Of a stretch of 64,000 bases of DNA, positions 43,598 to 52,706 are shown piece by piece (position 1 is the stretch's first letter; the number at the start of each line of letters is the position of its first letter). The notes under the pieces were generated by a model. That model saw only the letters and a list, made by a program, of their open reading frames with translations, was not told where the DNA came from and ran no database searches. Position numbers and translations under genes: made by a program. The DNA lies in assembly GCF_051486985.1 (NCBI RefSeq), contig NZ_JAHVDV010000028.1:1-64000 (forward strand). Reading direction: 5' to 3'. This stretch comes from CBFFRJ01 sp051486985. GTDB taxonomy: Bacteria; Pseudomonadota; Gammaproteobacteria; Enterobacterales; Enterobacteriaceae.

Positions 43598-46500
43598 ATG
43601 AGCGGAAAACCGGCGGCGCGTCAGGGCGACGGCACCTTGAAGGGTGGCCCGATAATCCAGGGGTCGGCGGGTGTAATGATTGGCGCGCCCACCGGTGTCG
43701 CCTGTTCAGTATGCCCCGGTGGCATGACCTCCGGCAACCCGGTCAACCCATTGCTGGGGGCGAAAGTGCAGCCCGGCGAAACGGATTTTGCCCTGCCCGG
43801 CCCGATGCCGTTTGTGCTCTCTCGTTCTTACAGCAGTTACCGGACGAAAACGCCTGCGCCGGTGGGTATCTTTGGCCCCGGCTGGAAAGCGCCTTTTGAT
43901 ATCCGCTTACAGATTCGTGAAGATGAACTGATACTCAATGACAATGGCGGGCGCAGCATTCACTTTGACCCGTTGCTTCCCGGTGAAACGGCGTTCAGCC
44001 GCAGCGAATCGTTCTGGCTGGCGCGGGGCGGCGTTCCGGCGCTGCATGAAAGTAATCCGCTGCATACTCTCTGGCAGTCACTGCCCGAATCGCTCCGCGC
44101 CAGTCCACATATTTACTTCGCCACCAACAGCGTACAGGGGCCGTGGTGGATACTCGGCTGGTCTGAGCGCGTTCCTGAACCTGATGAAGCACTGCCCGCC
44201 CCGCTACCGCCGTACCGGGTGCTGACCGGGATTGTCGACAGATTCGGACACGCGCTGGCATTTCACCGGGATGTGTCAGGCGATTTTGCCGGAGATATCA
44301 ACGGGGTGACAGATGGCGCAGGTCGCCGCTTCCGGCTGGTGCTGACCACCCAGGCACAGCGGGCAGAGCAGGTCCGCAAACAGGCCGCATCCGCAAAACA
44401 GCCCCCGGTGCCGGAGGTGCTGCCTGCCACGGAGTACGGCGCAGATGACGGTGTTCGCCTGGCAGAAGTGTGGCTTACCCGTGACCCGGCATACCCGGAT
44501 AATTTGCCTGCTGCACCGCTGGCGCGTTATACCTACTCCCCGCGTGGCGAACTGGTGGCGGTATACGACCGCAGCAATACCGTGGTGCGTGATTTTGTTT
44601 ATGACGCAAAACATCCGGGGCGAATGGTGGCGCACCACCACACCGGGCGTCCGCAGACTACATATCACTATGATGCCACAGGTCGGGTGACAGCGCAGCA
44701 CAACCCGGCAGGCTTAAGCTACACCTATGCATACAAAAAAAACAGTATCACCATCACCGACAGTCTGAACCGCCGTGAAGTGCTGCACACTGAAGGTGAC
44801 GGTGGACTGAAGCGGGTGGTGAAGCTGGAGCGCGCAGACGGCAGTGTCACGCAAAGCGAATATGACCCCGCAGGCAGGCTTATTGCGCAGACAGATGCGG
44901 CGGGCCGTAAAACGGAATATCGCCTGAGTCCCGGCTCCGGCCTGCTGAAAGAAATTATCACACCGGACGGCAGGCGCACCGAACTTTACCACAACAGCCA
45001 GCGCCAGCTGACCAGCACGCTGTACCCGGACGGGCTGAAAACCCGGCAGGAATACGATGACCTGGGCAGACTGATTGCCGAAACGACGCGCAACGGCGGT
45101 ACAACCCGTTACTTTTATGCTGACTCGCGCAGTGAACATCCCTGCGCTACCGAAGACGCCACTGGCAGCAAAAAACAGATGGTGTGGAGCCGCTACGGGC
45201 AGTTGCTGACCTTCACCGACTGCTCTGGCTATGAAACCCGTTATGAATACGACCGTTTCGGGCAACTGACAGCCACACACCAGGAGGAAGGTATCAGCCT
45301 GTACCGCGCTTATGATAACCGTGGCAGGCTGGTCGGCCAGCGGAATACCGCAGAGCAGGAAACCCGTTACGAATACAATGTGGCGGGCGACCTGGCGGCA
45401 GTCATTTTTCCTGACGGTAGCCGCAGCGAAACCACCCACGATAACCGGGGCAACGCTATCAGCACCACGCAAGGCGGCCTGACGCGCCGGATGGAATACG
45501 ACGCCGCAGGCCGGGTGACGCAACTCACCAGTGAAAACGGCAGCCATACGGCATTCACTTACGATGTGCTGGACAGGCTGACGCAGGAAACCGGTTTTGA
45601 CGGCAGGGTGAAGCGTTACCGTTACAGCGCGACCGGACAGCTTGTGCGCAGCGAGGATGAAAGCCTTGTCACGGCGTGGCATTACGATGAATCTGACCGG
45701 CTGACATACAGAACCGTGAACGACGAACCGGCAGAACAGTGGTTCTACAACGAACGTGGCTGGCTGACAGACATCAGCCACCTCAGTGACGGACGGCGCG
45801 TCGCCGTGCATTACGGTCATGATAACCGGGGCCGCCTCATCAGCGAGCGCCAGACGGTACATCACCCGGAAACCGGTGAACTGCTGTGGCAGCATGAAAC
45901 AAAGCAGGACTACAGCGATAAGGGACTGGCGACCATCACCACACCCGACCAACTGTCGCCGGTGGAATGGCTCACCTACGGCTCCGGCTATATTGCCGGA
46001 ATGAAGCTCGGTGACGAACCGCTGGTTGATTTCATCCGCGACCGCCTGCACCGTGAAACGCTGCTCAGCTTTGGTCAGTATGAAAGAACCACAGCATACG
46101 CTGTCGCCGGGCAACCAGAGAGTTACCACTTTAACAAACCGCAGCTTAACCGCGACTATACCTGGAACGAAGCCGGGCAGCTTATCCGAATCAACGGCCC
46201 GCATGAACAGCGCGATTATCAGTACAGCGACGCCGGACGGCTGGTCAGCACGCACATCAAATCTCCACACCATGAGCTTACGCAGTGGGCACTCACCGAC
46301 CCGGCGGGCAACCGGATAGCAGAGCGGGATAAATACCCGATGCTGTCGGAGGTCTGGCGCGACAACCGCATCGCCCTGGACACAGACTACTTTTACCACC
46401 ACGACCAACACGGCAGGCTGACGGAAAAGGATGAGCGACGTGTCAGGAATGGCGGCAGCTATACGCATCACTACAGCTATGATGGCCAGCACCGACTCAC

Positions 46501-47749
46501 GCATTACCGCCTGATGCAGCAGGGAGACACCCTGACGGAGAGTCGCTATGCCTATGATCCGCTGGGCCGCCGTATTGGTAAACGGGTATGGAAAAGCCGG
46601 ACGGAGCATGACTCAAACGGGGACAGTTATCTGTGGCTGGATCCCGAGCCGGAAGTGACCTGGTACGGCTGGGATGGCGACCGCCTGACCACCACGCAGA
46701 CGGGCACTACCCGCATCCAGACGGTGTACCAGCCAGGGAGCTTTACACCGTTAATCCGCATTGAAACGGCAACACCAGAGCTGAGCAGAACCGTCCGTCG
46801 CACGCTGGCGGAGAAACTGCAGCAGGACGCGGGGATGGCGTTTGCGCCGGAGCTGGTGGCAATGCTGGATAATCTGGAGCAGGAACTGAAAACAAATCAG
46901 ATAAGCGAACAAAATCAGCAATGGCTGGCGATGTGCGGGCTGACCGTGGAGCAGATGAAAAATCAGGTGGAGCCGGAGTACACGCCGCAGCGGACAATCC
47001 ACCTGTACCACTGCGACCACCGGGGACTGCCACTGGCGCTGATTAATACGGACGGCAATATCGCGTGGAGCGCAGAGTATGACGAGTGGGGAAATATGCT
47101 GCGTGAGGATAATCCGCATCATCTGCAACAGCTTATCCGGCTGCCAGGACAACAGTGGGATAAAGAGACGGGGCTGTACTATAATCGTCACCGGTATCTC
47201 GAGCCGTTGCAGGGGAGGTATATTACTCAGGATCCGATTGGATGGCGTGGAGAATGGAATCAATATATATATCCATTAAATCCAATTGAAAAAATTGATT
47301 CACTTGGTCTGGATATACAAAACGCATTAGGGCCATTTGTAAATTCCCCGGGTATTCAATCTGAATTAACAAAATCAATGGCAGAATATTTTGAAGCCGC
47401 AAAACCAGTATCGATGCGTCCTGATGGTAATCCTTGGGGTTATGGCTGTGGTGATAAAGATTCAGACTGGTATGTTCCTGATAGTTTATTTGGTGCTGAC
47501 TTTATGCCAGCCTGTAGAACCCATGATATATGTTATGGTACGTTAGAAAGTAATAAAGCATATTGCGACACCCAATTAGGAAAAAATATAGTTTTAGCAT
47601 GTAATAAAAGTTTGAAAGACATTCCCGGCCTTGAGGATACATTATCTAATTGTTATGCTGCTGCTGGTATCTATCAACTCGCAGTGGAACAACTTGGTGG
47701 CGATGCATATCTTGCTGCACAAGAAGATGCAAAAATGAGAGGGAAGTAA
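43598..47749 (+). CDS. PAAR-Rhs effector with phospholipase A2-like C-terminal toxin
   Basis: 1383 residues. N-terminal PAAR-like cap (about 1-65: ARQGDGTLKGGPIIQGSAGV, with VCPGGMTSGNPVN) without transmembrane helices, consistent with no EagR chaperone gene nearby. A DUF6531-like segment and many YD repeats (about 330-1090) follow. The core ends with YNRHRYLEPLQGRYITQDPIG ... DSLGL, and the tip is residues 1239-1383. The tip carries the secretory/bacterial PLA2 signature: WGYGCGDK, then ACRTHDICYG with the catalytic His1309-Asp1310 pair, and AYCD/LAC Cys residues spaced for disulfides. It would hydrolyse glycerophospholipids of target membranes. The AT-rich tip contrasts with the GC-rich core, as expected for exchangeable tips. 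Confidence 0.9.
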   Translation: MSGKPAARQGDGTLKGGPIIQGSAGVMIGAPTGVACSVCPGGMTSGNPVNPLLGAKVQPGETDFALPGPMPFVLSRSYSSYRTKTPAPVGIFGPGWKAPFDIRLQIREDELILNDNGGRSIHFDPLLPGETAFSRSESFWLARGGVPALHESNPLHTLWQSLPESLRASPHIYFATNSVQGPWWILGWSERVPEPDEALPAPLPPYRVLTGIVDRFGHALAFHRDVSGDFAGDINGVTDGAGRRFRLVLTTQAQRAEQVRKQAASAKQPPVPEVLPATEYGADDGVRLAEVWLTRDPAYPDNLPAAPLARYTYSPRGELVAVYDRSNTVVRDFVYDAKHPGRMVAHHHTGRPQTTYHYDATGRVTAQHNPAGLSYTYAYKKNSITITDSLNRREVLHTEGDGGLKRVVKLERADGSVTQSEYDPAGRLIAQTDAAGRKTEYRLSPGSGLLKEIITPDGRRTELYHNSQRQLTSTLYPDGLKTRQEYDDLGRLIAETTRNGGTTRYFYADSRSEHPCATEDATGSKKQMVWSRYGQLLTFTDCSGYETRYEYDRFGQLTATHQEEGISLYRAYDNRGRLVGQRNTAEQETRYEYNVAGDLAAVIFPDGSRSETTHDNRGNAISTTQGGLTRRMEYDAAGRVTQLTSENGSHTAFTYDVLDRLTQETGFDGRVKRYRYSATGQLVRSEDESLVTAWHYDESDRLTYRTVNDEPAEQWFYNERGWLTDISHLSDGRRVAVHYGHDNRGRLISERQTVHHPETGELLWQHETKQDYSDKGLATITTPDQLSPVEWLTYGSGYIAGMKLGDEPLVDFIRDRLHRETLLSFGQYERTTAYAVAGQPESYHFNKPQLNRDYTWNEAGQLIRINGPHEQRDYQYSDAGRLVSTHIKSPHHELTQWALTDPAGNRIAERDKYPMLSEVWRDNRIALDTDYFYHHDQHGRLTEKDERRVRNGGSYTHHYSYDGQHRLTHYRLMQQGDTLTESRYAYDPLGRRIGKRVWKSRTEHDSNGDSYLWLDPEPEVTWYGWDGDRLTTTQTGTTRIQTVYQPGSFTPLIRIETATPELSRTVRRTLAEKLQQDAGMAFAPELVAMLDNLEQELKTNQISEQNQQWLAMCGLTVEQMKNQVEPEYTPQRTIHLYHCDHRGLPLALINTDGNIAWSAEYDEWGNMLREDNPHHLQQLIRLPGQQWDKETGLYYNRHRYLEPLQGRYITQDPIGWRGEWNQYIYPLNPIEKIDSLGLDIQNALGPFVNSPGIQSELTKSMAEYFEAAKPVSMRPDGNPWGYGCGDKDSDWYVPDSLFGADFMPACRTHDICYGTLESNKAYCDTQLGKNIVLACNKSLKDIPGLEDTLSNCYAAAGIYQLAVEQLGGDAYLAAQEDAKMRGK

Positions 47750-48429
47750 TGATAATTTTAAATAAAGTGAGATTATTACTATTTTTTTTATTACCAGCAA
47801 TCATATGTTCGTGTGATTCATATGAATATAAAAGAAATTTTTCTTTGAGTTCTGTAGCCAGTTTTCCATCAACGATACGTGAATTAAAAAACAGATGGTT
47901 TTTTTGTGAAAAATGCCTAAACAGTACGCAATGTAATTTAAATGATGTTAAGCAATGCAAAACAATTACGTTACCAGACAGGAATGAGGCCTTAAGTTTA
48001 GCTGTAGGAAGAGCCAACACTGAAGCAGTCCATTTTTTGGTCAGCACCACTAAAGCAGACGTCAATAGTGCCATTGGAGAATATAAGGAAACACCATTAA
48101 TCGTTGCCGCATACTATGGAACAGAAAAACACAGAGAAATAGCAAACTTTTTGATCTCACATGGCGCAGATATTAATGCAACTGCACACGCCCCTACAGA
48201 TACTGCATTAGTTACTGCTCTCTGGAAAAATAATATTGAATTCTCAATATTTCTACTCAAAAACGGGGCTGATCCCACAGTGACAGCATCAGGGAAAAAA
48301 GATGGCTATATTTGCTTGTATGCGATAGAAAAAAAGCAAGCTGAAATTATCCCATACATCCCCGACTGTTGTTCAACAGTCAAACAGGATTCACATTGGC
48401 TTCGTGAAGCTGGATATTTATGCCCATGA
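47749..48429 (+). CDS. ankyrin-repeat lipoprotein, probable immunity to the PLA2-like Rhs tip
   Basis: 226 residues from ATG 47749, which shares an A with the rhs stop (TAATG). Signal peptide ending in a lipobox-like IICSC, so probably a lipoprotein. Ankyrin-type repeats in the middle: ALSLAVGRANTEAVHFLV, TPLIVAAYYGTEKHREIANF, and ALVTALWKNNIEFSIFLLKN with GADINA/GADPTV turns. Periplasmic ankyrin lipoproteins are known as immunity proteins of T6SS lipase effectors, and envelope placement fits a phospholipase acting on membranes. The role is inferred from position and domain type. Confidence 0.78.
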   Translation: MIILNKVRLLLFFLLPAIICSCDSYEYKRNFSLSSVASFPSTIRELKNRWFFCEKCLNSTQCNLNDVKQCKTITLPDRNEALSLAVGRANTEAVHFLVSTTKADVNSAIGEYKETPLIVAAYYGTEKHREIANFLISHGADINATAHAPTDTALVTALWKNNIEFSIFLLKNGADPTVTASGKKDGYICLYAIEKKQAEIIPYIPDCCSTVKQDSHWLREAGYLCP

Positions 48430-48591
48430 CATAATATCGTCTACTTATAGGGAGATATAAACATCTGTCGATATTTCTCTCAACTAAAATAAGCTTCCAG
48501 ATAAACAACTCTCATGATCTGACTATTAGGATAAGGACAGCAGCATGAATATCAAAAATACTTTATCTAATATACCGAATATGCATTCCTA

Positions 48592-49744
48592 AATAGCTGC
48601 GCGGAATAGTAGATCACTTTGAGGGAACTCAGCCCGGATTGTGCGATCTGATCAATCGCCAAATCAAAACAAATCACCAACCGGACTGAGCGATGCCGAT
48701 CATAGCACCAATTCCCCGTGACGAACGACGCCTGATGCAGAAAGCAATCCATAAAACGCACGATAAAAATTATGCCCGCAGGCTGACGGCCATGCTGATG
48801 CTGCATCGGGGCGACCGCGTCAGCGATGTTGCAAGAACTCTCTGCTGCGCCCGTTCCTCCGTCGGACGCTGGATTAACTGGTTCACGCTGTCGGGTGTTG
48901 AAGGGCTGAAATAATTACCTGCCGGACGAACCCGTCGCTGGCCGTTTGAGCATATCTGCACGTTATTACGTGAGCTGGTAAAACATGCTCCCGGCGATTT
49001 TGGCTACCAGCGTTCACGCTGGAGTACAGAACTGCTGGCAATAAAAATCAACGAGATAACCGGATGCCAGTTACATGCAGGAACTGTACGTCGCTGGTTG
49101 CCTTCAGCGGGACTTGTGTGGCGCAGGGCTGCGCCAACCCTGCGTATCCGTGACCCGCATAAAGATGAAAAGATGGCGGCAATCCATAAAGCCCTGGACG
49201 AATACAGCGCAGAGCATCCGGTCTTTTATGAAGATGAAGTGGATATCCATCTTAATCCCAAAATTGGTGCGGACTGGCAGCTACGCGGACAGCAAAAACG
49301 TGTGGTCACGCCGGGACAGAATGAAAAATATTATCTGGCTGGCGCGCTGCATAGCGGAACAGGTAAAGTCAGTTATGTGGGTGGAAACAGTAAAAGTTCA
49401 GCATTATTTATCAGTCTGTTAAAGCATCTGAAAGCGACATACCGACGGGCAAAAACGATAACGCTCATCGTGGACAACTATATTATCCACAAAAGCCGGG
49501 AAACACCGCGCTGGCTGAAGCAGAATCCGAAGTTCAGGTTGATTTATCAGCCAGTGTACTCGCCATGGGTAAATCATGTTGAACAGCTATGGCAGGCGCT
49601 TCATGACACGATAACACGCAATCATCAGTGCCGTTCAATGTGGCAACTACTGAAAAAGGTTCATCATTTTATGGAAACCGTCAGCCCATTCCCAGGAGGC
49701 AAACATGGGCTGGCAAAAGTGTAGCGGTATTAGGCGCAGCTATT
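48592..49744 (+). mobile_element. IS630-family insertion sequence
   Basis: 1153 bp bounded by inverted repeats AATAGCTGCGC (48592-48602) and GCGCAGCTATT (49734-49744), each flanked by TA (48590-48591 and 49745-49746), the TA target duplication typical of IS630/Tc1. Carries one transposase frame with an internal stop. It lies 160 bp after the ankyrin gene. Confidence 0.9.
48693..49724 (+). pseudogene. IS630-family transposase interrupted by a nonsense codon
   Basis: A single frame from ATG 48693 to 49724 encodes a 343-residue-size transposase, broken only by TAA at 48912-48914 (SGVEGLK-stop-LPAGRTRRW). N-terminal helix-turn-helix (DVARTLCCARSSVGRWINWF), then the DDE domain: Asp in FYEDEVDIHLNP, Asp in LIVDNYIIH and Glu in YSPWVNHVEQLW. 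Without read-through the element is not autonomous. The rest of the frame is intact, suggesting a recent mutation. Confidence 0.88.
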
Positions 49745-49789
49745 TAGTCTGCTCTTAAACTTAAATTGTCAGTCAATGATATTTTGACA

Positions 49790-50932
49790 TCACAAATCAG
49801 GAATAAACCCTTCTTCCCGAAGAACCTTAATCACCCCACGAATCAGATACGAATTAGAAAACTTCGCCGTATAGGTACGCGCCCCTTCTTCTACTGGCTG
49901 GAGCAGTCCCCGCTCAATCAGCTTACCAAGCTGATAAGTCACCTGCGTCGGCTTCAGGTCCGGTAAAACAGCGCGTAGGTCGCCCGCTTTTATCGTTCCT
50001 AACTCAACAGAACGTTTCAGAACCTTCGATTCCAGCGGATTTATCAGCCCCCTCTCCGACGAAAAATCGATAGCCGGATACAGAATTTTTTCGCTCAGGA
50101 AAGCGTGATTTGTCAGTTGATCGACTTTCTTCAGCTCAGAGGAGATCCCTGAAAGCACATATAAACACCATTCTTCCAGCCCCTGCTCTGTTCCCTTATC
50201 GGCTAACGAAAGCATGGCGTAATAGCGTTCACGATCGTTACAGAATACCGCTGTCGGATTGAGAACCCGACCACCTGCCTGAACATTAAAACCATACTTT
50301 ATAAGCAACGCGTAGGTCAGCAATCTGACGGTTCTGCCATTACCGTTGCCAAAAGGATGTATCCAGCCAAAGCGATGATGTACCAGAGCAATCTTCATCA
50401 GATCGTACTTTGGCTTATCGGCACGGTTAATAAAGGCGGTCAGTTCCGCCATATAATCAGGAACGCGGATGTGGTCCGGCGGTAAATGGTCAGACTGAGC
50501 AATGCTGACGTTATGTTGCCGATATGCACCGGGCGTTCTGTCGCCTTCCTGTTGCAGCCCGGCGACCGCCAGACTATGCAACTCGCGGATAAAATATTCC
50601 GTTATGTCATCGCCATTGCTCAGATATTCATCGATGAACTCCATCGCGGCTTCAATGTTGTTAATTTCTTTGAGCTGGTCCGTCGAACTTTGTGTTCCTT
50701 CCACTTTGCTTTCAACATAGTCAGCAAGTGTAGTGTGGTTTCCTTCAATCCTTGCAGAGCCAAGGCTCTCCAGCATGTGGAAAACGGCCTTCATCTGCGC
50801 AAAAAGGATGGGATGAACGTCGGTTTCCAGCCGCAGATGCCGGAGGATCTCTAGTTCCGTCAGCGCGTCGACCAAAGGGGAGTCAAAGCTGGGGTTCAGA
50901 AGCGAGAGTTCAAAGTGATTAAATTGAGCCAT
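49790..50932 (-). CDS. Fic family protein (AMP transferase-type)
   Basis: 380 residues. Fic core motif HPFGNGNGRTVRLL at 192-205 with the catalytic His193 and the anion-binding GNGNGR. The N-terminal part contains the autoinhibitory helix motif SARIEGN (59-65, [S/T]xxxE[G/N] type), so it is a self-inhibited class II Fic protein. A C-terminal winged-helix-like region (LPDLKPTQVTYQLGKLIERG) follows. Expected to transfer AMP to Ser/Thr/Tyr hydroxyls; target unknown. Inside the island, transcribed toward the IS element. Confidence 0.93.
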   Translation of the reverse strand: MAQFNHFELSLLNPSFDSPLVDALTELEILRHLRLETDVHPILFAQMKAVFHMLESLGSARIEGNHTTLADYVESKVEGTQSSTDQLKEINNIEAAMEFIDEYLSNGDDITEYFIRELHSLAVAGLQQEGDRTPGAYRQHNVSIAQSDHLPPDHIRVPDYMAELTAFINRADKPKYDLMKIALVHHRFGWIHPFGNGNGRTVRLLTYALLIKYGFNVQAGGRVLNPTAVFCNDRERYYAMLSLADKGTEQGLEEWCLYVLSGISSELKKVDQLTNHAFLSEKILYPAIDFSSERGLINPLESKVLKRSVELGTIKAGDLRAVLPDLKPTQVTYQLGKLIERGLLQPVEEGARTYTAKFSNSYLIRGVIKVLREEGFIPDL

Positions 50933-51127
50933 AATGTTTAGTTATCTCAACTGGTGCATGACGATATCTCAAAAGTATAGCAAAAATACTAATAGAATCT
51001 ATCAATTAGAAAATACACCAATTTTAATTATCTCAAAAATCATTGTTCAAACATATCAAATGTATGTTTGGAAGATATTCAACACAAAGGGGGATGGGGT
51101 TTTTTCTGCATCATGCATTATGGAATC

Positions 51128-51242
51128 GTTATGTGTGGAGTTCTGACCGTGATATGTGGACCTCAGACCGTTATGTGTGGAGTTCCATCCACTATATGTG
51201 GACCTCAGACCGTTATGTGTGGACCTGACTCCACACATAACG
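51128..51242. repeat. 21-bp tandem repeat (five units) ending in a perfect hairpin
   Basis: Five 21-bp units in direct order at 51128, 51149, 51170, 51191 and 51212. All share ATGTGTGGA or ATATGTGGA at positions 4-12; odd units begin GTT, even ones GTG or ACT, and units 2 and 4 share CCTCAGACC. There are no spacers. The array ends in a perfect hairpin: CGTTATGTGTGGA (51211-51223), loop CCTGAC, TCCACACATAACG (51230-51242). It lies between the fic start (196 bp) and the JetD-like stop (86 bp). Confidence 0.92.
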
Positions 51243-51327
51243 AAACCATTATCCATTTCTGCACCGATTTTTGCGACAACCATGAGAAAATACCGCGTAA
51301 ACTGCCCCCGCAGCCAGCATGATCTCC

Positions 51328-51909
51328 TTAGTTCTCTTTTCCCCACCTGACCAGCGCCTCTTCAACTAGCCCCGCAGGCAAAAATTCCTGCTCCAGACGA
51401 CCACGCGGTAAGCAGGTTAAGTAGCGATAAAAATCGATCTCTTCATTAAGCAAGCCATCAGGTATTGCTTGCTGCGCTTTTACCGGTTCAGGAACGGCGC
51501 TATAGCTGGCATATTGCTCAAACAATTCACGGTTCATGAGCAGAACATCAAGCGTCGGACGACAGCGCCTGGCTCTCGCCAGCATCAGTAGCCCCCAGCT
51601 ATCCATGTCCCCCCAATAGGCAACGTGTTTTTCATCCAGAACTGAGCTGGATAACCATTGCACGTCAAGGCCACACCCTAAAATCGCGATAGTGTTAGAT
51701 AACGCTGGGAGCTGGTGCAGACACTGTTCATTTTCAATCACCAGAATCCGCGACGCGGGCAATGTCGTTTCCGCCAGTTCCGCCGTCGTCACCCGGCATT
51801 TTTTAAAAGGGAGCAATCCTGGCGACTTCAATACCCAACGGATTAGTTTTGACGTTAACGCAGTTTGGTTTAATTTCACCAGTACCCGCAGCAGGGGTAA
51901 GATCAACAA
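51328..51909 (-). pseudogene. Wadjet JetD-like (DUF2220) C-terminal fragment
   Basis: From about residue 36 the 193-residue frame resembles the C-terminal Toprim-like domain of JetD, the nuclease subunit of the Wadjet anti-plasmid system: ILVIENEQCLHQLP (VIEN 57-60), ILGCGLDVQWLSS, AYWGDMDSWGLLMLAR (DxD motif 101-103), VLLMNRELF and GRLEQEFLP. The N-terminal DUF3322 part and jetA, jetB and jetC are missing. The first ~35 residues overlap another frame and do not look like JetD. A non-functional remnant is most likely; a chimeric gene is the alternative. Confidence 0.72.
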
Positions 51910-52168
51910 GTTGTCTTGCTGTCATGAAACCATAAGGTTTACCCGGACTGATTTCCTCCTTCACCTCCACAACACCAGCATAATATATTTCTTTCACCCC
52001 AAATTCGTATTTTCTACCCGATTCTGCAAAAGGTGGGAGAAGTGTACTCAAAATACTATTTGAATAAACGCTCTCCTCCCCGTTATATTTTGCAAGTTGC
52101 TGGAAGAAAAAAATTTCTTTTTGCTTCGAGGATTTATTAGTTACTACAATTTTAATTTCAGTAGGCAT
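51803..52168 (-). CDS. hypothetical 121-residue protein, perhaps fused to the JetD-like part by frameshift
   Basis: ATG 52168, MPTEIKIVVTNKSSKQKEIF, with plausible protein character (FFFQQLAKY, YEFGVKEIYYAGVVEVKEE, KPYGFMTARQLVDLTPAAG) but no recognised family. It stops at a TTTTAAAAAA run (51808-51799). With one base less at this run the frame would continue into KKCRVTTAELAE and the whole JetD-like domain, giving a single protein of about 280 residues. The N-terminus does not look like DUF3322, so the join may be a recombination scar. Confidence 0.5.
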   Translation of the reverse strand: MPTEIKIVVTNKSSKQKEIFFFQQLAKYNGEESVYSNSILSTLLPPFAESGRKYEFGVKEIYYAGVVEVKEEISPGKPYGFMTARQLVDLTPAAGTGEIKPNCVNVKTNPLGIEVARIAPF

Positions 52169-52599
52169 AAGTCATCTTTCCATATGAAAAATATCGACTA
52201 ACAATGCTCTATTTACATGAGGAGAAGTTTCTACTGGGTAAATGAAACATTCCATAAGCAAGTTAAAAATGCTTTTTTAATAATTAACTTGCCTGCTTAT
52301 TAATATGGGCGTGAAGCTCGCTTAATTTTGTGAAGATAGTCACATAAACCAACCATAGATCGATTTTAACGATCAATAACAAGTTAACAATAGGATTTAT
52401 GAATCAATATTCAACATACATATCTTTAGATATATAAAATATCCAAATAGCGGATTAAGCGTTACTCGAACACTTCTGTATCAGCCTAAGAGTTAGCGAT
52501 CGGTGACAGAAAATCAGAGATACCCTGCCCATCCAAAAACCACATAAAAATCATGGTATTGCATTAACATTTTTTAACATTAACTATTTACATGGTAAC
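52169..52599. other. AT-rich intergenic region
   Basis: About 430 bp without a supportable gene between the hypothetical gene (minus strand) and the Fur-box region. Very AT-rich with several TTAACATT-like tracts, typical of island DNA and of H-NS-bound promoters; I see no further structure. Confidence 0.4.
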
Positions 52600-52632
52600 G
52601 ATAATTCATATCATCTTGATAATTACTATCAC
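52600..52632 (+). promoter_or_regulatory. Fur box array upstream of the siderophore receptor
   Basis: GATAATTCATATCATC (52600-52615) and GATAATTACTATC (52618-52630) are overlapping GATAAT-type hexamer arrays matching the Fur consensus GATAATGATAATCATTATC. They lie 75-105 bp before the receptor start, so iron repression is expected. Confidence 0.75.
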
Positions 52633-52706
52633 CTGCGAAGGTGATGTTGGCGTAATGCGGGGCATCCATGCCGCCGAAACCTCGATAAATCAGGACGATC
52701 CTAATA

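Noticed and set aside
44714..46609. 631-codon open frame on the minus strand inside the PAAR-Rhs gene
   Set aside because: It is antisense to clear YD repeats. The GC-rich, periodic core keeps the opposite strand open; no family features or ribosome site.
51128..51242. CRISPR array
   Set aside because: The 21-bp units abut directly with no spacers, alternate in subtype, and no cas genes are near.
51056..51346. 96-codon minus-strand frame with 7-residue repeats across the 21-bp array
   Set aside because: A 21-bp repeat keeps frames open on both strands automatically; the frame overlaps the JetD-like end and has no ribosome site or homology.
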